The position numbers and the translations under genes are program-made. Below are positions 40,705-50,711 of a DNA stretch of 64,000 bases, piece by piece. Numbering within the stretch: the stretch's first letter is position 1; every line of letters starts with the position of its first letter. The notes under the pieces were generated by a model, which had not been told where the DNA came from, searched no databases, and saw nothing but the letters and a program-made list of their open reading frames with translations. This DNA comes from Prorocentrum cordatum (lineage: Eukaryota; Sar; Dinophyceae; Prorocentrales; Prorocentraceae). The stretch covers positions 774,002 to 838,001 of the forward strand of contig CAUYUJ010012780.1 in NCBI GenBank assembly GCA_963575745.1. Direction: 5' to 3'.

Positions 40705-41380
40705 ACTTGGCCCGCGCTTTGTTGGCCTGCCCCTGCGTCTTGAACTCCTGTACCAGGTCGTATCTCGCGGGTGCGGGCACGCGTCCTATCTGCATCTCTC
40801 GTAGCGCCTTGGGCTTCTCCAGCACTCTGACCTTGCGCTCCAGGGCCTTAAGCTCGATCGTGAGCCCGACTGGCTCGCGCGGCGCCGCTGGCCAAGATTC
40901 CTGCACCTCTATGTGCTGGACCGGCGCCTGCACCGAGTCTGCCGCCAAGAAGTAATCGATCTCGCTATTCCAGTAGGCGTGCCTGCCGCAGCTCGCGTTG
41001 GGCGCCACCACCATTGCCTTGGCGACCTTCACACTCTCGACCTCCGCCATCACCTCAGGCGCAACCTGGAAGTCACCCCCGATGACCCACCATACCCCCA
41101 GGCTCTGCAGCTTCCCAGTCACGCGCGTAATGAGCTGCGCGTTCCTATACGCCACGCCCTCGGCCGTCCACAAGTACACAGCGGCGAACACCGCGCCCTT
41201 CCAGATCGACGGCCCCGCCGCTGCGGCCCTACCCGGGCTGCCTTTCGACGATATGTCCCAGACGTCCTTGCCGCACAAGTAGGCCATGCCCACTACTCGC
41301 TTTGGCACTGCAAGAGACACGCCCGCCGATGCGCCTGCTTTCTCCATTCTGTCCCGTGGTGGCCACCGCTGCCCCGCCAC
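40388..41380 (-). pseudogene. LINE2 EEP endonuclease region
   Basis: Shows VVGMAYLCGKDVW, AVFAAVYLWTAEG, VWWVIGGDFQVAPEVM (the GDFN-type motif with Asn changed to Gln), HAYWNSEIDYFLAA (the S.IDy motif) and PVGLTIEL where the family's SDH would be. The start of the domain, with the Glu motif, is not obvious in this frame. Following it is a helical linker to the RT. The changed Asn and missing Asp-His suggest either decay or an atypical, possibly inactive endonuclease. Confidence 0.65.
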
Positions 41381-42527
41381 CCATGTGGTGACCCTGCACC
41401 CTCATGCTCTGCGTGGCCACCGCCAACTTGTCCGTGGTCAGGTGGTGCCCCTGCGCTGCGAAGCACAGCAGCCCTTGCAACTCCTCCATGATTTTCTCCT
41501 TTATCGTGCCCCAGCCCGAGCCCGCATACGTCCACGACGTGACCGTGTCATGCTTGGGCTGCCCGACTCGCTCGTCAGGAACGCTTATACTTCTTTGCTG
41601 TTTGCTGGGCCAGGCTGGCGCACACCGCCAACCATGACCTTCGCTGTCCAGGTGTGGCCTCGTCTGATACTCTTCCTGCTCTGAGCCATTCTTGTTCTTC
41701 AGCAGTGAGCTTTGGCCCGTCGTGTGCTGTTGCTGCTGGTGGCGTTGCTGCGCCTCGCCCTGCAACACGAGCATGAGGTGGATCACTGGGACTCCCCACG
41801 TCCATATCCATGTGTTCCTGCTTGCATGGGCCAGGACCTTACCCAGCACCGCGAAGACCTGCTCAGAATCCTGCTTACTGATGCCGTTGCCTTCGACCGC
41901 ACCCTCGAACTGCTTCTGCGTGGCCCTGAGGAAGGCTGGGGATTCGCTGACCCCGCCCTGCACCTTCAGCTCCTGCTCCTTAGCACTGGGGATCTCCAAT
42001 TGCTCCTGCTTCTTCTCGAGCCTTGCTTTGGCGTCCTCCATCCGCTTCTCGAGCCTTCGGACGTTGTTAACCAAGGTCTCGGTCTACTTCTCAAGCTTCT
42101 CCGTGGCGTAGCGCGCCTGCGTGAGCTGCACCGCAGGCGGCTTCGTGCTGTCCTTCTCCGCACGCGCCGTCTGGTACTTCTCGAGTGCGACCTGATACTC
42201 ATCTGAGCCGTCGCCCCACTACTGCTTGCACGACTGTGCCCGCTTGAAGAGCTGCGCCAAGTCCACCTGCGGTTCCTCGTCTGCGGGCTTTTCCTGCTTG
42301 CCATTCCTGATTGCCCTGAGCTCTTCCCGCATGGCGTCCAGCTTCTTCTGCATGGTTGCCTCCCGCTTAGACGGGCCCAGCAGCGCCTGCTTGTAGGTGA
42401 TCTGCTGCCACGGCGCCTCAGCCCCGCAGCCTCGGCACTGCCTCCGCCGTCGCCCCGCAGCTGCAGGACCACTTGCCGTTGCCACTGCTCCCAGCACGCC
42501 ACGGCCAGCCCCATTCCGGCATCGCAC
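41229..42527 (-). pseudogene. LINE2 N-terminal Cys motif and coiled-coil protein, stop-broken
   Basis: From 42527 downwards one frame reads QCRGCGAEAPWQQITYKQAL, then a helical segment (MQKKLDAMREELRAI, VDLAQLFKRAQSCKQ) to a stop near 42219. The same frame continues after it with DEYQVALEKYQTARAEK, another stop near 42085, and a coiled coil (MVNNVRRLEKRMEDA, LEKKQEQLEI) to about 41990, then Gln-rich sequence. The C-x2-C start and heptad-like helices resemble N-terminal regions of other dinoflagellate LINE proteins, where they may serve RNA binding and oligomerisation. The two stops are apparent directly in the sequence. Confidence 0.6.
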
Positions 42528-42617
42528 GCCCGATTGCCGAACGGTAAACCGCTCTGCTCGCCGCGGACCAGCGGTGTCCCTTTGTCCACAAGGGCGTCAC
42601 CCCCGCAAGTTAGACAT

Positions 42618-42639
42618 CTTGAGCCAAAATGGCTACGGA
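42618..42639 (-). other. Genomic spliced-leader (SL) sequence at the LINE2 5' end
   Basis: Fits all 22 positions of the dinoflagellate SL. Its first, variable base coincides with the first base of the 5'-side target-site duplication, so the element starts exactly where a trans-spliced RNA would start. No SL RNA gene features follow. Confidence 0.95.
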
Positions 42640-42658
42640 AGAGGCGCAAGAGGGCTTC
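42639..42658 (+). repeat. Target-site duplication of LINE2, 5' side
   Basis: AAGAGGCGCAAGAGGGCTTC, identical to 36524-36543. Removing LINE2 and one copy restores continuous CCAAGAGG-type sequence. Confidence 0.95.
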
Positions 42659-43020
42659 CAAGAGACCCCCAAGAGGACCCCCGGAGACCCCCAGAAGGCC
42701 CCCAGGAGGCCTCAAGAATAACCCAATCAGTCCCCAAGAGGTCTCCTCATCCTTCTCCGCATCCTCCTATTTCCTCCTTCTCCTCATCCTCATCTTCCTC
42801 CCCCAAGTGTTCCCCGAATGGCTTCCACAACGGCTGGGGGAACGCATGGTCCAATCTCGTGGCCAAGCGTTGCCCAAAAGCTTGGCCACACAGGCGCAGA
42901 CAGGGGGCGGCGGTGACTCGCTTCAGGCGTCTTCGACAGCTCAAAACTCGAATCTTACACAACACATCGTTCGACTCCACAGTGCATCCTGCTGGTGTGG
43001 GGTCCACGCCGGATAAAATG
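42659..43020 (+). repeat. Continuation of the CCAAGAGG block, then its right flank
   Basis: 42659-42722 continues the units seen left of LINE2. 42750-42800 is TCC-rich, and 42805-42860 resembles the hairpin region at 34887 (TGTTCCCCGAATGGC, GGGGGAACGCATGGTCC). The rest is unclassified. Confidence 0.6.
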
Positions 43021-43129
43021 TCTTAAATGAGCAGGGCGCACCGCATCGAACACACACGACTCACACGTGCACTTTCTCCAAAACTTACACATTCTCAGAA
43101 ACTTTCAAAACAGATATCGGCGGCGAGCT

Positions 43130-43255
43130 CGGGGGAAATGAGAAGGAGACGGCCTTCTCAGAAGGCTCGGAAGTCCCCCAACCTTCTGAGAACTGTTCCC
43201 AGCCATTCCCAAAAACACGGACAACTTCTCTCTCCCCCCTCTCGTTCGCCGCCGA
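43130..43255. repeat. Foldback family F2, copy 1 (degenerate)
   Basis: GGGGGAAATGAGAAGG and GGCCTTCTCAGAAGGCTCGG, with partial inverse sequence (CCTTCTGAGAACTG) inside. Related copies lie at 57290 and 58190. Confidence 0.55.
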
Positions 43256-43571
43256 ATGTGGAACGCGAGCGCGTGCGACCAGCACCAACCGCCGAGTGAA
43301 GGCTTCAAGGCCGCATCAGTGCAATGGAAGCGAAAGCGCGGGAGGCAACGCAACCGACGACGTTAAGACGAGACGCCAACAGCACGTGAATAACACATGC
43401 ACGCACGCATCAACACGAAAGCATGTTTGACCACATGATACATAAACGGTATATACAATTCCACGGAGGCCTCCCACATTGGAGCCGAGTAGAAGGGGTC
43501 GGAGGATCGCGCCGCATCGCTGATGCATCGGTGCCGTCGTCGTGGCGCGAATCGGGCTCCACATCGAGCCA

Positions 43572-43593
43572 CATCGCCGATGCATCGGCGATG
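43572..43593. other. 22-bp perfect palindrome
   Basis: Two adjoining half-sites, CATCGCCGATG and CATCGGCGATG, are exact reverse complements. Shorter GATGCATCGG relatives lie at 43523-43533. Confidence 0.8.
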
Positions 43594-43654
43594 CGGCGCG
43601 ACCCTCAGACCCCATTTGGGAGAACGAGACCCAGACATCCTGCTGCTCCAATAT

Positions 43655-43765
43655 TTTCGATGCGTGGTCCCTGGAGGTCTTGACCACTTCCCTGGGGCTA
43701 GTGTTTCGTCCTGCCCGAGGCCCGGCGAGGGCCCCCAGAGGCCGAAAACGGGAAAAAATGCTCAA
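43655..43765 (+). repeat. R4 repeat, copy 1
   Basis: CTGGAGGTCTTGACCACTTC, GTGTTTCGTCCTG, GAGGCCCGGCGAGGGCC and CCAGAGGCCGAAAACG; matches 57875-57990. Confidence 0.65.
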
Positions 43766-43869
43766 TTGTTTTGAAGCGTCGGATCTCTGGGTAGTGGGCA
43801 GCGCCCTCTGGGGCAGGCAGTGGCGAACCACCTGCTGGACAAGCATCCTGGCAGCCCGTCACCTGCCGA

Positions 43870-44150
43870 GCGGCCGCGGGAGGTGAGGTCCCGTGACCAG
43901 GCCGGCAAGAGGGGAGGAGGAGTGAGCAGGATCACGAGGGAGGAGCAGGGAGGAGGGAGGAAGGAGGATTGAGGAGGGAACGAGGGAGGAGGGAGGAGGG
44001 GGGAGGGAGGACGGAGGAGATGTAAGACGAAGCCAGGACGAGGACAAATTCGGGTGAGGATATGTCGAGAATCTCTGAGACCCACCTTATCCAACACCCG
44101 TTCTCTCTCTCTCTCTCTCTTTCTCCCTCTCTCTCACTCTCTCTCGCGCC
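43870..44150 (+). repeat. Purine-rich GGAGGGAGGA block, truncated F1 element, CT microsatellite
   Basis: 43900-44020 is nearly pure purine. 44031-44090 matches the left end of F1 (GCCAGGACGAGGACAAATTC, GGGTGAGGATATGTCGAG, ATCTCTGAGA) without a right end. 44104-44145 is CT-rich. Confidence 0.7.
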
Positions 44151-44655
44151 CAGCAAAACAGAATCCCAAGACGGTCCAGGTTGGCTTCACGAGGTCCCCA
44201 TCAGGAATAACTTGGGACGAGGGTTTTCACATAGTACGGCGTTCTGGGCGGTGCTCGAAATGTCGCCACAAGGAGTGCTATGCCGGCACGGAGACGCAAC
44301 TTGTCGCAAGAAGCTGGGTATTCAGATCGTCTCAGAAAGATTGTGATGGAGGCACTGCTTGGCGTGTGCCAAGTGCTTGCAGGAACGGTGGCAGGGAGCC
44401 GATGTAGATTCGACACAGACTCTGATCAATCGCTGCACAAAGCCTCTTCCTCTTCCCGCCTACACGTGTAGCGACCATCCCAAAGCGTATACCGTATTCT
44501 GAATCCCACCATCGGCCCAATGTGCCCACCTGGACATGCGCTACACATGAGTTTGCCAGCGTAGACTCCAAACAAAAATGTGTTGCAATATATGTGGTGC
44601 AATTTAGGCGGTACATTCCATGTGGTGCCGTCTATGTGGCGCTACGGAATACAGA
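44150..44655. other. Unclassified spacer
   Basis: No recognisable gene, repeat or RNA. Confidence 0.4.
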
Positions 44656-44659
44656 GCAA

Positions 44660-45070
44660 CACAAAGCACTGAAATGCTACGCAACCCAATGCAACGCCAA
44701 GCGACGCAACGCGATGCAAACCAATGCAACGCAGCCCAACACACTGCAGAGCGATGCAAATCATCACAACACAATGCAAATCACACATCAATGCAAACAA
44801 ATGCAACGCAACAAACAACAATGCTAATCACTGCAAACAAATGATACGGAATGCAAACCAGTGCAACCAGCTGCAGAGCACTGCAACGCGATGCAGAGAG
44901 ATGCAACGCGATGCAAAGCGCTGCAGATCAATTCCCCGCAATGTAATGCAACGCACTGCAGAGCAATGAAACACAATCCACAACAAGCAATGGAAACCAG
45001 TGCAAGACAGTGCAACGCGATGCAAATCAATGCAAATTAAGCAATGCAGTGCAAAGCAATGCAGAGCAAC
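44660..45070 (+). repeat. 10-bp minisatellite (ATGCAANNCA type)
   Basis: Degenerate decamers ATGCAACGCG, ATGCAGAGAG, ATGCAAAGCG repeated about 40 times. Confidence 0.85.
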
Positions 45071-45074
45071 GCTG

Positions 45075-45955
45075 CGCACATGGTGACGACGGGCGGCGGG
45101 GACGGGCGGCACTGGAGGTCAGTCACCTTTGAAGCGAAGTAACAACCCCTAAGTGTAAGCAGTGTTTGGGAAACTCCTGCCGTCATTTGCAATCTCCTGA
45201 GCCCTCACAGCTGGACGCCTCGACAATCACCTCAGAATGGGTCTCGGCGATGTCGCCGTCCTGCCACGCACCACACAGATACGAGATGAGACGACACGAA
45301 GGAGCTGCGGAGAATCAGAATCGAGAGACAATCTAGAAAGATGACAGACATAGGGAAGCAAAAGCAAAATATCAAAAACAGTGGCACGAATAATTCACAA
45401 CTGTTCGCTCTTCGTTGCTCATGTATATCCCAAGCCCTCGATATCTGCTCTACACGCCTTCGATCGTACCCCCTTTGCCCCATATATATATATATATGTG
45501 TCAATATATATATATATATATATATATGTGTATGTATACACGTATGTATTCCTTGCCTGTCACGTGCAGCTAACGCGGCACCTGAAGTAGGAGTTAGAAG
45601 AAGGAAACAGACACGGGAGAGAGTGAGGAAGGGAGGAGGAAAAGAGAACGGAGGTAAAGCCAACCCGTCTCATAAGGATGCACGATAACGATGCAAGGGC
45701 CTTGGAAGGCCATTGCGACACTTTGCAAGCGGGGCGCGGCCAGCGAAAGCGGCCAAAGATGGGCCGAAGGGGGAGGATGCAAGGGTAACCTGGGGAAGTC
45801 GTTCGTCCTTCTTATGCGGGTTGACTGTAGGCATGAGAGGGGGACGAAAGAGGAACACAACATCTGGCAAGCGGCCCCCGACGGGCGGGCCAGACCCCAT
45901 GGGCGAGGGCGTCCTGCGCGGGCTCCCCAAGCGCCGATTCATGCAAATTGCCAGA
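45075..45955. other. Unclassified region with a TA microsatellite
   Basis: TATATA runs at 45483-45530. The remainder shows no recognisable gene. Confidence 0.45.
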
Positions 45956-45964
45956 CCATAAGAC

Positions 45965-46100
45965 GAAACCGAGACGAGGACAAATCAGATGATCAAATAC
46001 ATCGAACATCTTTCAGATCCGGCCGCTCCTGAAGATGTCTCGGATGCCGCGGCCGTCTCAGAGCGTCCCGGATCGCTCTGAGAGCGTAACTCGTCCTAGT
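45965..46100. repeat. F1 foldback relative, diverged
   Basis: CGAGACGAGGACAAATCAGA at the left and AACTCGTCCTAGTTCCG at the right, with GATGCCGCGGCC and CAGAGCGTCCCGGATCGCTCTG inside, as in F1. Confidence 0.6.
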
Positions 46101-46900
46101 TCCGTCCGAGATTTAGTGGCCAGCCCGGCGCGGTGCGCCCGCATGCGGCCCCTGCCAGCGGCGCCGCCGAATGTATTCTGCAGCAGAGGGTCGTCGCGAC
46201 GCGTTGGGACTGCACCCGCGTCTGAAGCCTGCTCCCAGGTGCTTACGGAAAATCTGATCAGCGTGCGGTTCAGATCAACTTGCGACTCGTCCACTGACCC
46301 TAGAAGTTGCGGTTGTCAACGGTGGTGTCGCAGCGATAGTGCGAAACACTTCTTGCACAGTGGCCTGATCGTAGATATTCTCGCCCACGTACCGCTCCCA
46401 TGTCAGTGCCTTGACTTTACCGAGAGGCCGCTGGGGGAAACGGTTGAACACCAAAACTGGCCGTCGAGGTGACCTAGCCGTGGTGGTAGTAGGTGTCTTA
46501 CCTTCGGTATTTTGCAGAGGGTGCTTTCCTTTCCTCTCGTGGCAACCCTCCTGCTTTCGGCAGCAAGTGCCTTGTCTTCCTTGCCGCCCGCCTGCCTTGT
46601 GCAGCGGGCTCCCTCCCTCCTTCCTCCTTGCCGCCCCCCTTGCCTTGGGCAGCGGGCGCCCTTCTCTCCTCTTCTGCCGTCTCAGCCCTCCTCCCGTCTT
46701 GCGGCGGGGCCTCTGTCCTCCTCCTTCTTGGCCTCCCTCCTGGCTTTTGCAGGGGGCGCCCTTCCCTCCTCCCCTGTCTCTCTCTCCTACGTCCCTCCTC
46801 CTCGCGGCCGCGGCCGCGCTGCGCCTGCGCCGCGGTCGCCCGCGTCTCGGCGCCCTTCCTGTCGGCCTTGAACCTCGTCGTCGCCTCCTCCTCCTCCTCC
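46100..46900. other. Unclassified stretch, possibly the 3' region of LINE3
   Basis: From 46500 to 46800 there is a loosely repeated TCCTCCTTGCCGCC-type stretch. Minus-strand reading is basic and low complexity (KEGGSPLHKAGGRQG). It follows the LINE3 finger, so it may be that element's degenerate C-terminus or 3' UTR. Confidence 0.35.
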
Positions 46901-47008
46901 TCCTTCTTCGCCCTCGTCGGCGCCAGGCGCTGCGCTTACATTCGTCAGCGCCGCGTCCCAAACGTGGATCGCCCACTCGGGGATGCGCTTGTCCACGTCT
47001 GCGCGACG

Positions 47009-47299
47009 TCAACCGCGCGCGGGCCACGCGAGCCGCCTCTGAAGTGGATGTCGCGGTCTGTGCCGCGGCCGGCACTGGAGACCCGCGCAAGTCCACTGCA
47101 AGTGGTCGGTGTCTGGCACTATCGCGCCGCACCGCTGGCAAGGCGCCAACTCCTGTGTGTCTATGAGGCCCTCCTCCCTTGGCGGCGGCTGCTGCTGCGG
47201 CTGCGGCTGCGGCTGCTGCGACTGCGCCCCATCGGGCCCCTGTGCGGCCCGCTGCGCCTTGCTGCTGTCCGCTGCCGCGGGGGGCACAAAAGGCGCCAA
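47009..47299 (-). pseudogene. LINE3 C-terminal finger fragment
   Basis: A Gln/Pro-rich stretch leads to LAPCQRCGAIVPDTDHLQWTC, with C-x2-C, His and Cys in the spacing seen in the LINE1 finger (TCDHCGEQRVPTLDH followed by MYWVC) and LINE2. This element-wide conserved finger normally follows the RT; here about 0.9 kb of unrelated sequence separates it from the RT. Confidence 0.6.
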
Positions 47300-48240
47300 C
47301 TAAGCCCACGCTCCCGAGAATAAGCTCCCAGGGGTAATAAAGTTCGGCGGTTACGGGGTGATAGTAAAAGTTGCCCACCAGAGGCCAGCATACAGATGTT
47401 AATAGAGGAGCCAAAGCCGAGGATACCTTGAGACATCCTTGGATTTTGGTCCTCTCTGAAACATCCTCAACAAGTTTCGATCGATGTGTGGGTTCCCTAT
47501 AGATTTCTCTACATCCCTATGGAATTGTTGTACATCCCTATAGATTTTATATGAATACGTATGAATGTCGATCGATTCCTCTGGGTTGCTTTAGATTCCT
47601 ATGGATTCCTTACAGATTTCTATGAGTTCAATATGATTTGTTATAGACATGAATTGGCGCTTGCGTCGGCCCCACTAACGAATTCCATGGGTACTAAACT
47701 CCAGCGATAAACAAGTTCAGGGGGCAGGGGGAGGAGAATACATATATATATATAGACATAGAAAGAGAAGAGGAGGTAGAGAAGGAAGAGGAGGAGGAGA
47801 AACAGCAAGAGGAGGAGAGGAGAAAGAGATAGCAAAAATCCCGAATTCAAAACTTATAAGATTAATCCGTAAACGGTAATGAAAATTAAAATGTCCATCT
47901 GCTCGTGTCGGGTAGCTCATCTGCCTAGGTTTCCTTGGATAATAAAGCACAGCGATAAACATGTGCAGGGGCCACGGGGAGGAGGATAAAGAAACATTGA
48001 TCGTTCCGTTTGAAGATGCCTCCCGAAATTCTTGGTTTCGCTTGAGACATCCTGAAAAAAACGTGTTCGCTTCGTTTGGTGTTGTTATCTCAACATAAGA
48101 ATGAAGTAACCTCGATGGCGAACTTTTCCCCGTGATAATGAAGTTCGGCCTCCGCGCCCCGCGCCCCAGACCAAACTCTTCTTGGCCGTGGATAGCCCAC
48201 TCTTATATGTACAGGAGGGGGGGTACATTATTATCGCGGG
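47300..48240. other. AT-rich segment interrupting LINE3
   Basis: Markedly AT-richer than both sides. It contains recurring motifs: GGTAATAAAGTTCGGCGG (47326), CAGCGATAAACAAGTTCAGG (47702), CAGCGATAAACATGTGCAGG (47951), GATAATGAAGTTCGGCC (48135), and two TTGAGACATCCT sites (47430, 48044). Around 47480-47640 are short TCCCTATAGATTT-like units. No ORF with motifs. Confidence 0.5.
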
Positions 48241-48843
48241 TATGGGGTTAGAAAAGCGGCCGCCTTCCTGCTGCTCGCCACCGCAATCTGCACGGCCTTG
48301 ATCCTCCGGGGGTCGTAGCTCGCCCACTTGCAGAGTCCCGAGTCGATCCTGTTGGCGCGCTGCCATTGCGTGAATCATGTGTTCCGCCACACCTCTCGGA
48401 GCACGTGCGCAAGCTATCTCGGCCTGCGCCACCCCCTGCTGCTCTTGTCCAGGCCGCTGCGTTGGTCGAGGCCCGCGTGGCGCCAGGGCCACTTCCCCTG
48501 TCAGCGCCCGCCGTGGGCTTGAGCATGGCGGTAAACTTGCAGCTTCGGCCTGGGCCCCTCCTCCGTCGCGTCTGCGTCGTGCCCGGCTGCGTCGCGGCCG
48601 CGACTCTCGACGCCGCCATTGCCGACGTCGATTCTGCGCCCTTGCGCCAGCTTCCTGAGCGCCAGCGCCGCGCGCTGCGGGAGGCCGACAGCGCGGTCAA
48701 CTGCGGTCTGGATTTTCCCCGCGCCTCGCTTGCACGGCGATTCGTTGACCCACCCGTGCCCCGCCGTCCGACGCCAGCACCGCTCGCAGAACCCGTGGCC
48801 GCGGAGGGCAGCTCCGCGCGGCGCGCCTGCTGGAGCGCGTTTT

Positions 48844-50711
48844 CTACTCTCTCCTCTCCTTGTCTACCTTGGATCCGTTCTGGCCTCCTGTGAGCGCCGC
48901 GCCCAATGCCTCGAAATTGTCGTAGATCCTGTCCGCGGGGGCCACCTGCTGTAGCAGCTGCAGGCGTTCGCTCGGTGTCGCCGCCGCCCGCTGTCGCTTG
49001 CCTTCGTTCTTCTTGAGACCCAGAACAGGAGCCCGTCCCCTCCGCGCCTCCGCGGCCCTGGACAGTTCCATGATCGCCGGCGCCACCGGCGTCCTGTCGA
49101 CCAAGAAGAGGGTGAACTGCGCCTTTGGCGCCGCGGTCCCCGCCTCGACACGCGGCCTGGCCAGCGCCGCCGCGGGCGACAGCGGGGGCCATGGGTCTCC
49201 CTCAGGCAAGGGCGCGCCCAATTCCTCCAGTTCTTGTAGCGCGGCCCCGCCCAACTGCGGCCACCTCTGCCGCGTTGCCCACTGCGTGGCCAGTATGACA
49301 CGCAGCGCGGCCGGCATCCCGCACAGCTTCAACGCCTCCTCTGCGACCCAGGCGTCGACGTAGTCGGAGCGCAGCGAATGCCCCCAGCTGGTTCCGCGCG
49401 TCTCTGCTTCCATCTGTTCCGTGATCGCCGCCACCGCGCCCCAGACCGACGCCCCTCTCTTGCCCCCGCGGCAACTGATTGGCAACCATTCCTCTGCCGA
49501 CTGCTAGCGCGACATGCGCCGCAAGCGCGCAGCACCTGTAGAAGCAGATGCAGATCGCGACTGGTCTCGTGGCCTCGGCTTCCAGGGCGCCGTCGCTGCC
49601 CCCCCCCCCCCCCCCCCCCGCAGCATTCGACAAGTGCGAGCGTTTGGCCTCCGAACAGCTGGTGGGCAACCGCCCCCCGCGTCGCCCCCCGCGTCTCTCG
49701 CAGTCGTGAAACTCCGTCAGAGCCTGCGCGATCAACACCAACCCAGCCAGCTCCGCGCTTGCCCACCAGTCGGGGCCTGCGGAGCCCCCCGCCATGCCGC
49801 TTGCGCCCGCGCGCACTTCGAACTCGCTCCGCGGCGCCCGCGCCCGCGCCCGCTCGTCTCATCCCCATCAAGAGCCTGCTGGGGCCTCCCATCGCTTCTT
49901 TTCGTTCGGCGTTGGCCTCCCCCAGACCTTCCTCCGCCGTCTCCTCGGGCGCAGCAGCGCCTGCTGCGTTGTCCTCGTGGCAGCCCTTGTCGGGCCCTCC
50001 CTGCCGCGGAAGCGCGCCGTGGGCGCCCGGGCACTTCCTCCGAGCCACGCGCGCGCAGCGCGCGAGCTCGCCCGCGTGCGCTCCTTCCATCCGTTGATCC
50101 TCGCCATCCTCGCGTCCGCCCAGGCCCCCTGCTTCCTTCTCGAGCGCGGCGCATCTGTCGACCCCAGCGGGGATAGCCACTTCTGAGCGCCGCGCGGCCG
50201 CCTCGACCTTTCGTCGCAGGGTTTCAGCCCCCTCCGACCTGTCCTGGGCACGTTGCTGCAAGAAGCGCAGCCAGAGGCGCCTCGCCACCAGGTTCGCGCG
50301 GCGCCTCTCCTGGAAGGTGGTAGCCGCGCCTCCCCCTGCAGCCTGGCCCTTCACCCGCTCTTGTACCTGCTCCTCCGTGAAGAACTTCACGGCCCGGTGG
50401 TCTGCCACCGCGTCCCCCTCAAGGTCAAGCCGCGTCAGCTTGACGCCGAGGTTGCAACTGAACCCGCAGTCGTTCGCACCCTCCGCATTCCTGTATGTAC
50501 TCGCGCGGCGGCCCTCCGCCTTGGACGCTTCATGGCTGCGCGGGTCGCAGGGCGGCAGAAGCTTGTCCGGCCATGTATTCCAGTCCTCCGCGGCAAGCCA
50601 CTGCTGGAGGCCGTCGGCATGCGCCGCCGCGGCAATCAGGCCCACGCGCTGCGTCGCCTCCACGCGCGGCGGGCTGTAGACGTTGAAGACGACAACGTGC
50701 GATCCCTCCAT
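48844..50711 (-). pseudogene. LINE3 EEP and reverse transcriptase relics
   Basis: The first frame (50711 down to 49329) shows VVVFNVYSPP, LAAEDWNTWPDKL (the GDFN-type motif changed to EDWN) and DAVADHRAVKFF with the terminal Asp-His. Further down it becomes basic, Ala/Arg-rich, and probably off-frame. RT motifs are in another frame (49485-48844): RVILATQWATRQRW, LPEGDPWPPLSPAAALA (49209 down to about 49155) and LFLVDRTPVAPAI (49109 down to about 49070), then LGLKKNEGKRQ. The catalytic pair usually reads x-D-D-R-T; here the first Asp is Val. Together with the frame change this makes the copy inactive. Motif order is that of EEP-type LINEs. Confidence 0.65.

Larger units (their letters stand above)
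36544..42638 (-). mobile_element. LINE2: full-length non-LTR retrotransposon starting with the spliced leader
   Basis: Read on the minus strand it starts with the SL (42639-42618), followed by a short 5' UTR, an N-terminal Cys/coiled-coil region, EEP endonuclease, reverse transcriptase, a C-C-H-C finger, RNase H, a second finger-like end and a 3' UTR that ends GGGGGGTGAAA. A perfect 20-bp target-site duplication brackets the element within a CCAAGAGG block. Length is 6.1 kb. Several frame changes and at least two internal stops show this copy no longer encodes a complete protein, yet both ends and the duplication are intact. Confidence 0.92.

Noticed and set aside
19526-42639. SL sequences as possible SL RNA genes
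   Set aside because: An SL RNA gene should have a splice donor GT directly after the leader and a short intron with an Sm-like site; here a UTR/ORF follows each leader instead.
45480-45535. TA run as a TATA promoter
   Set aside because: A plain dinucleotide microsatellite with no gene downstream; dinoflagellates are not known for classical TATA boxes.
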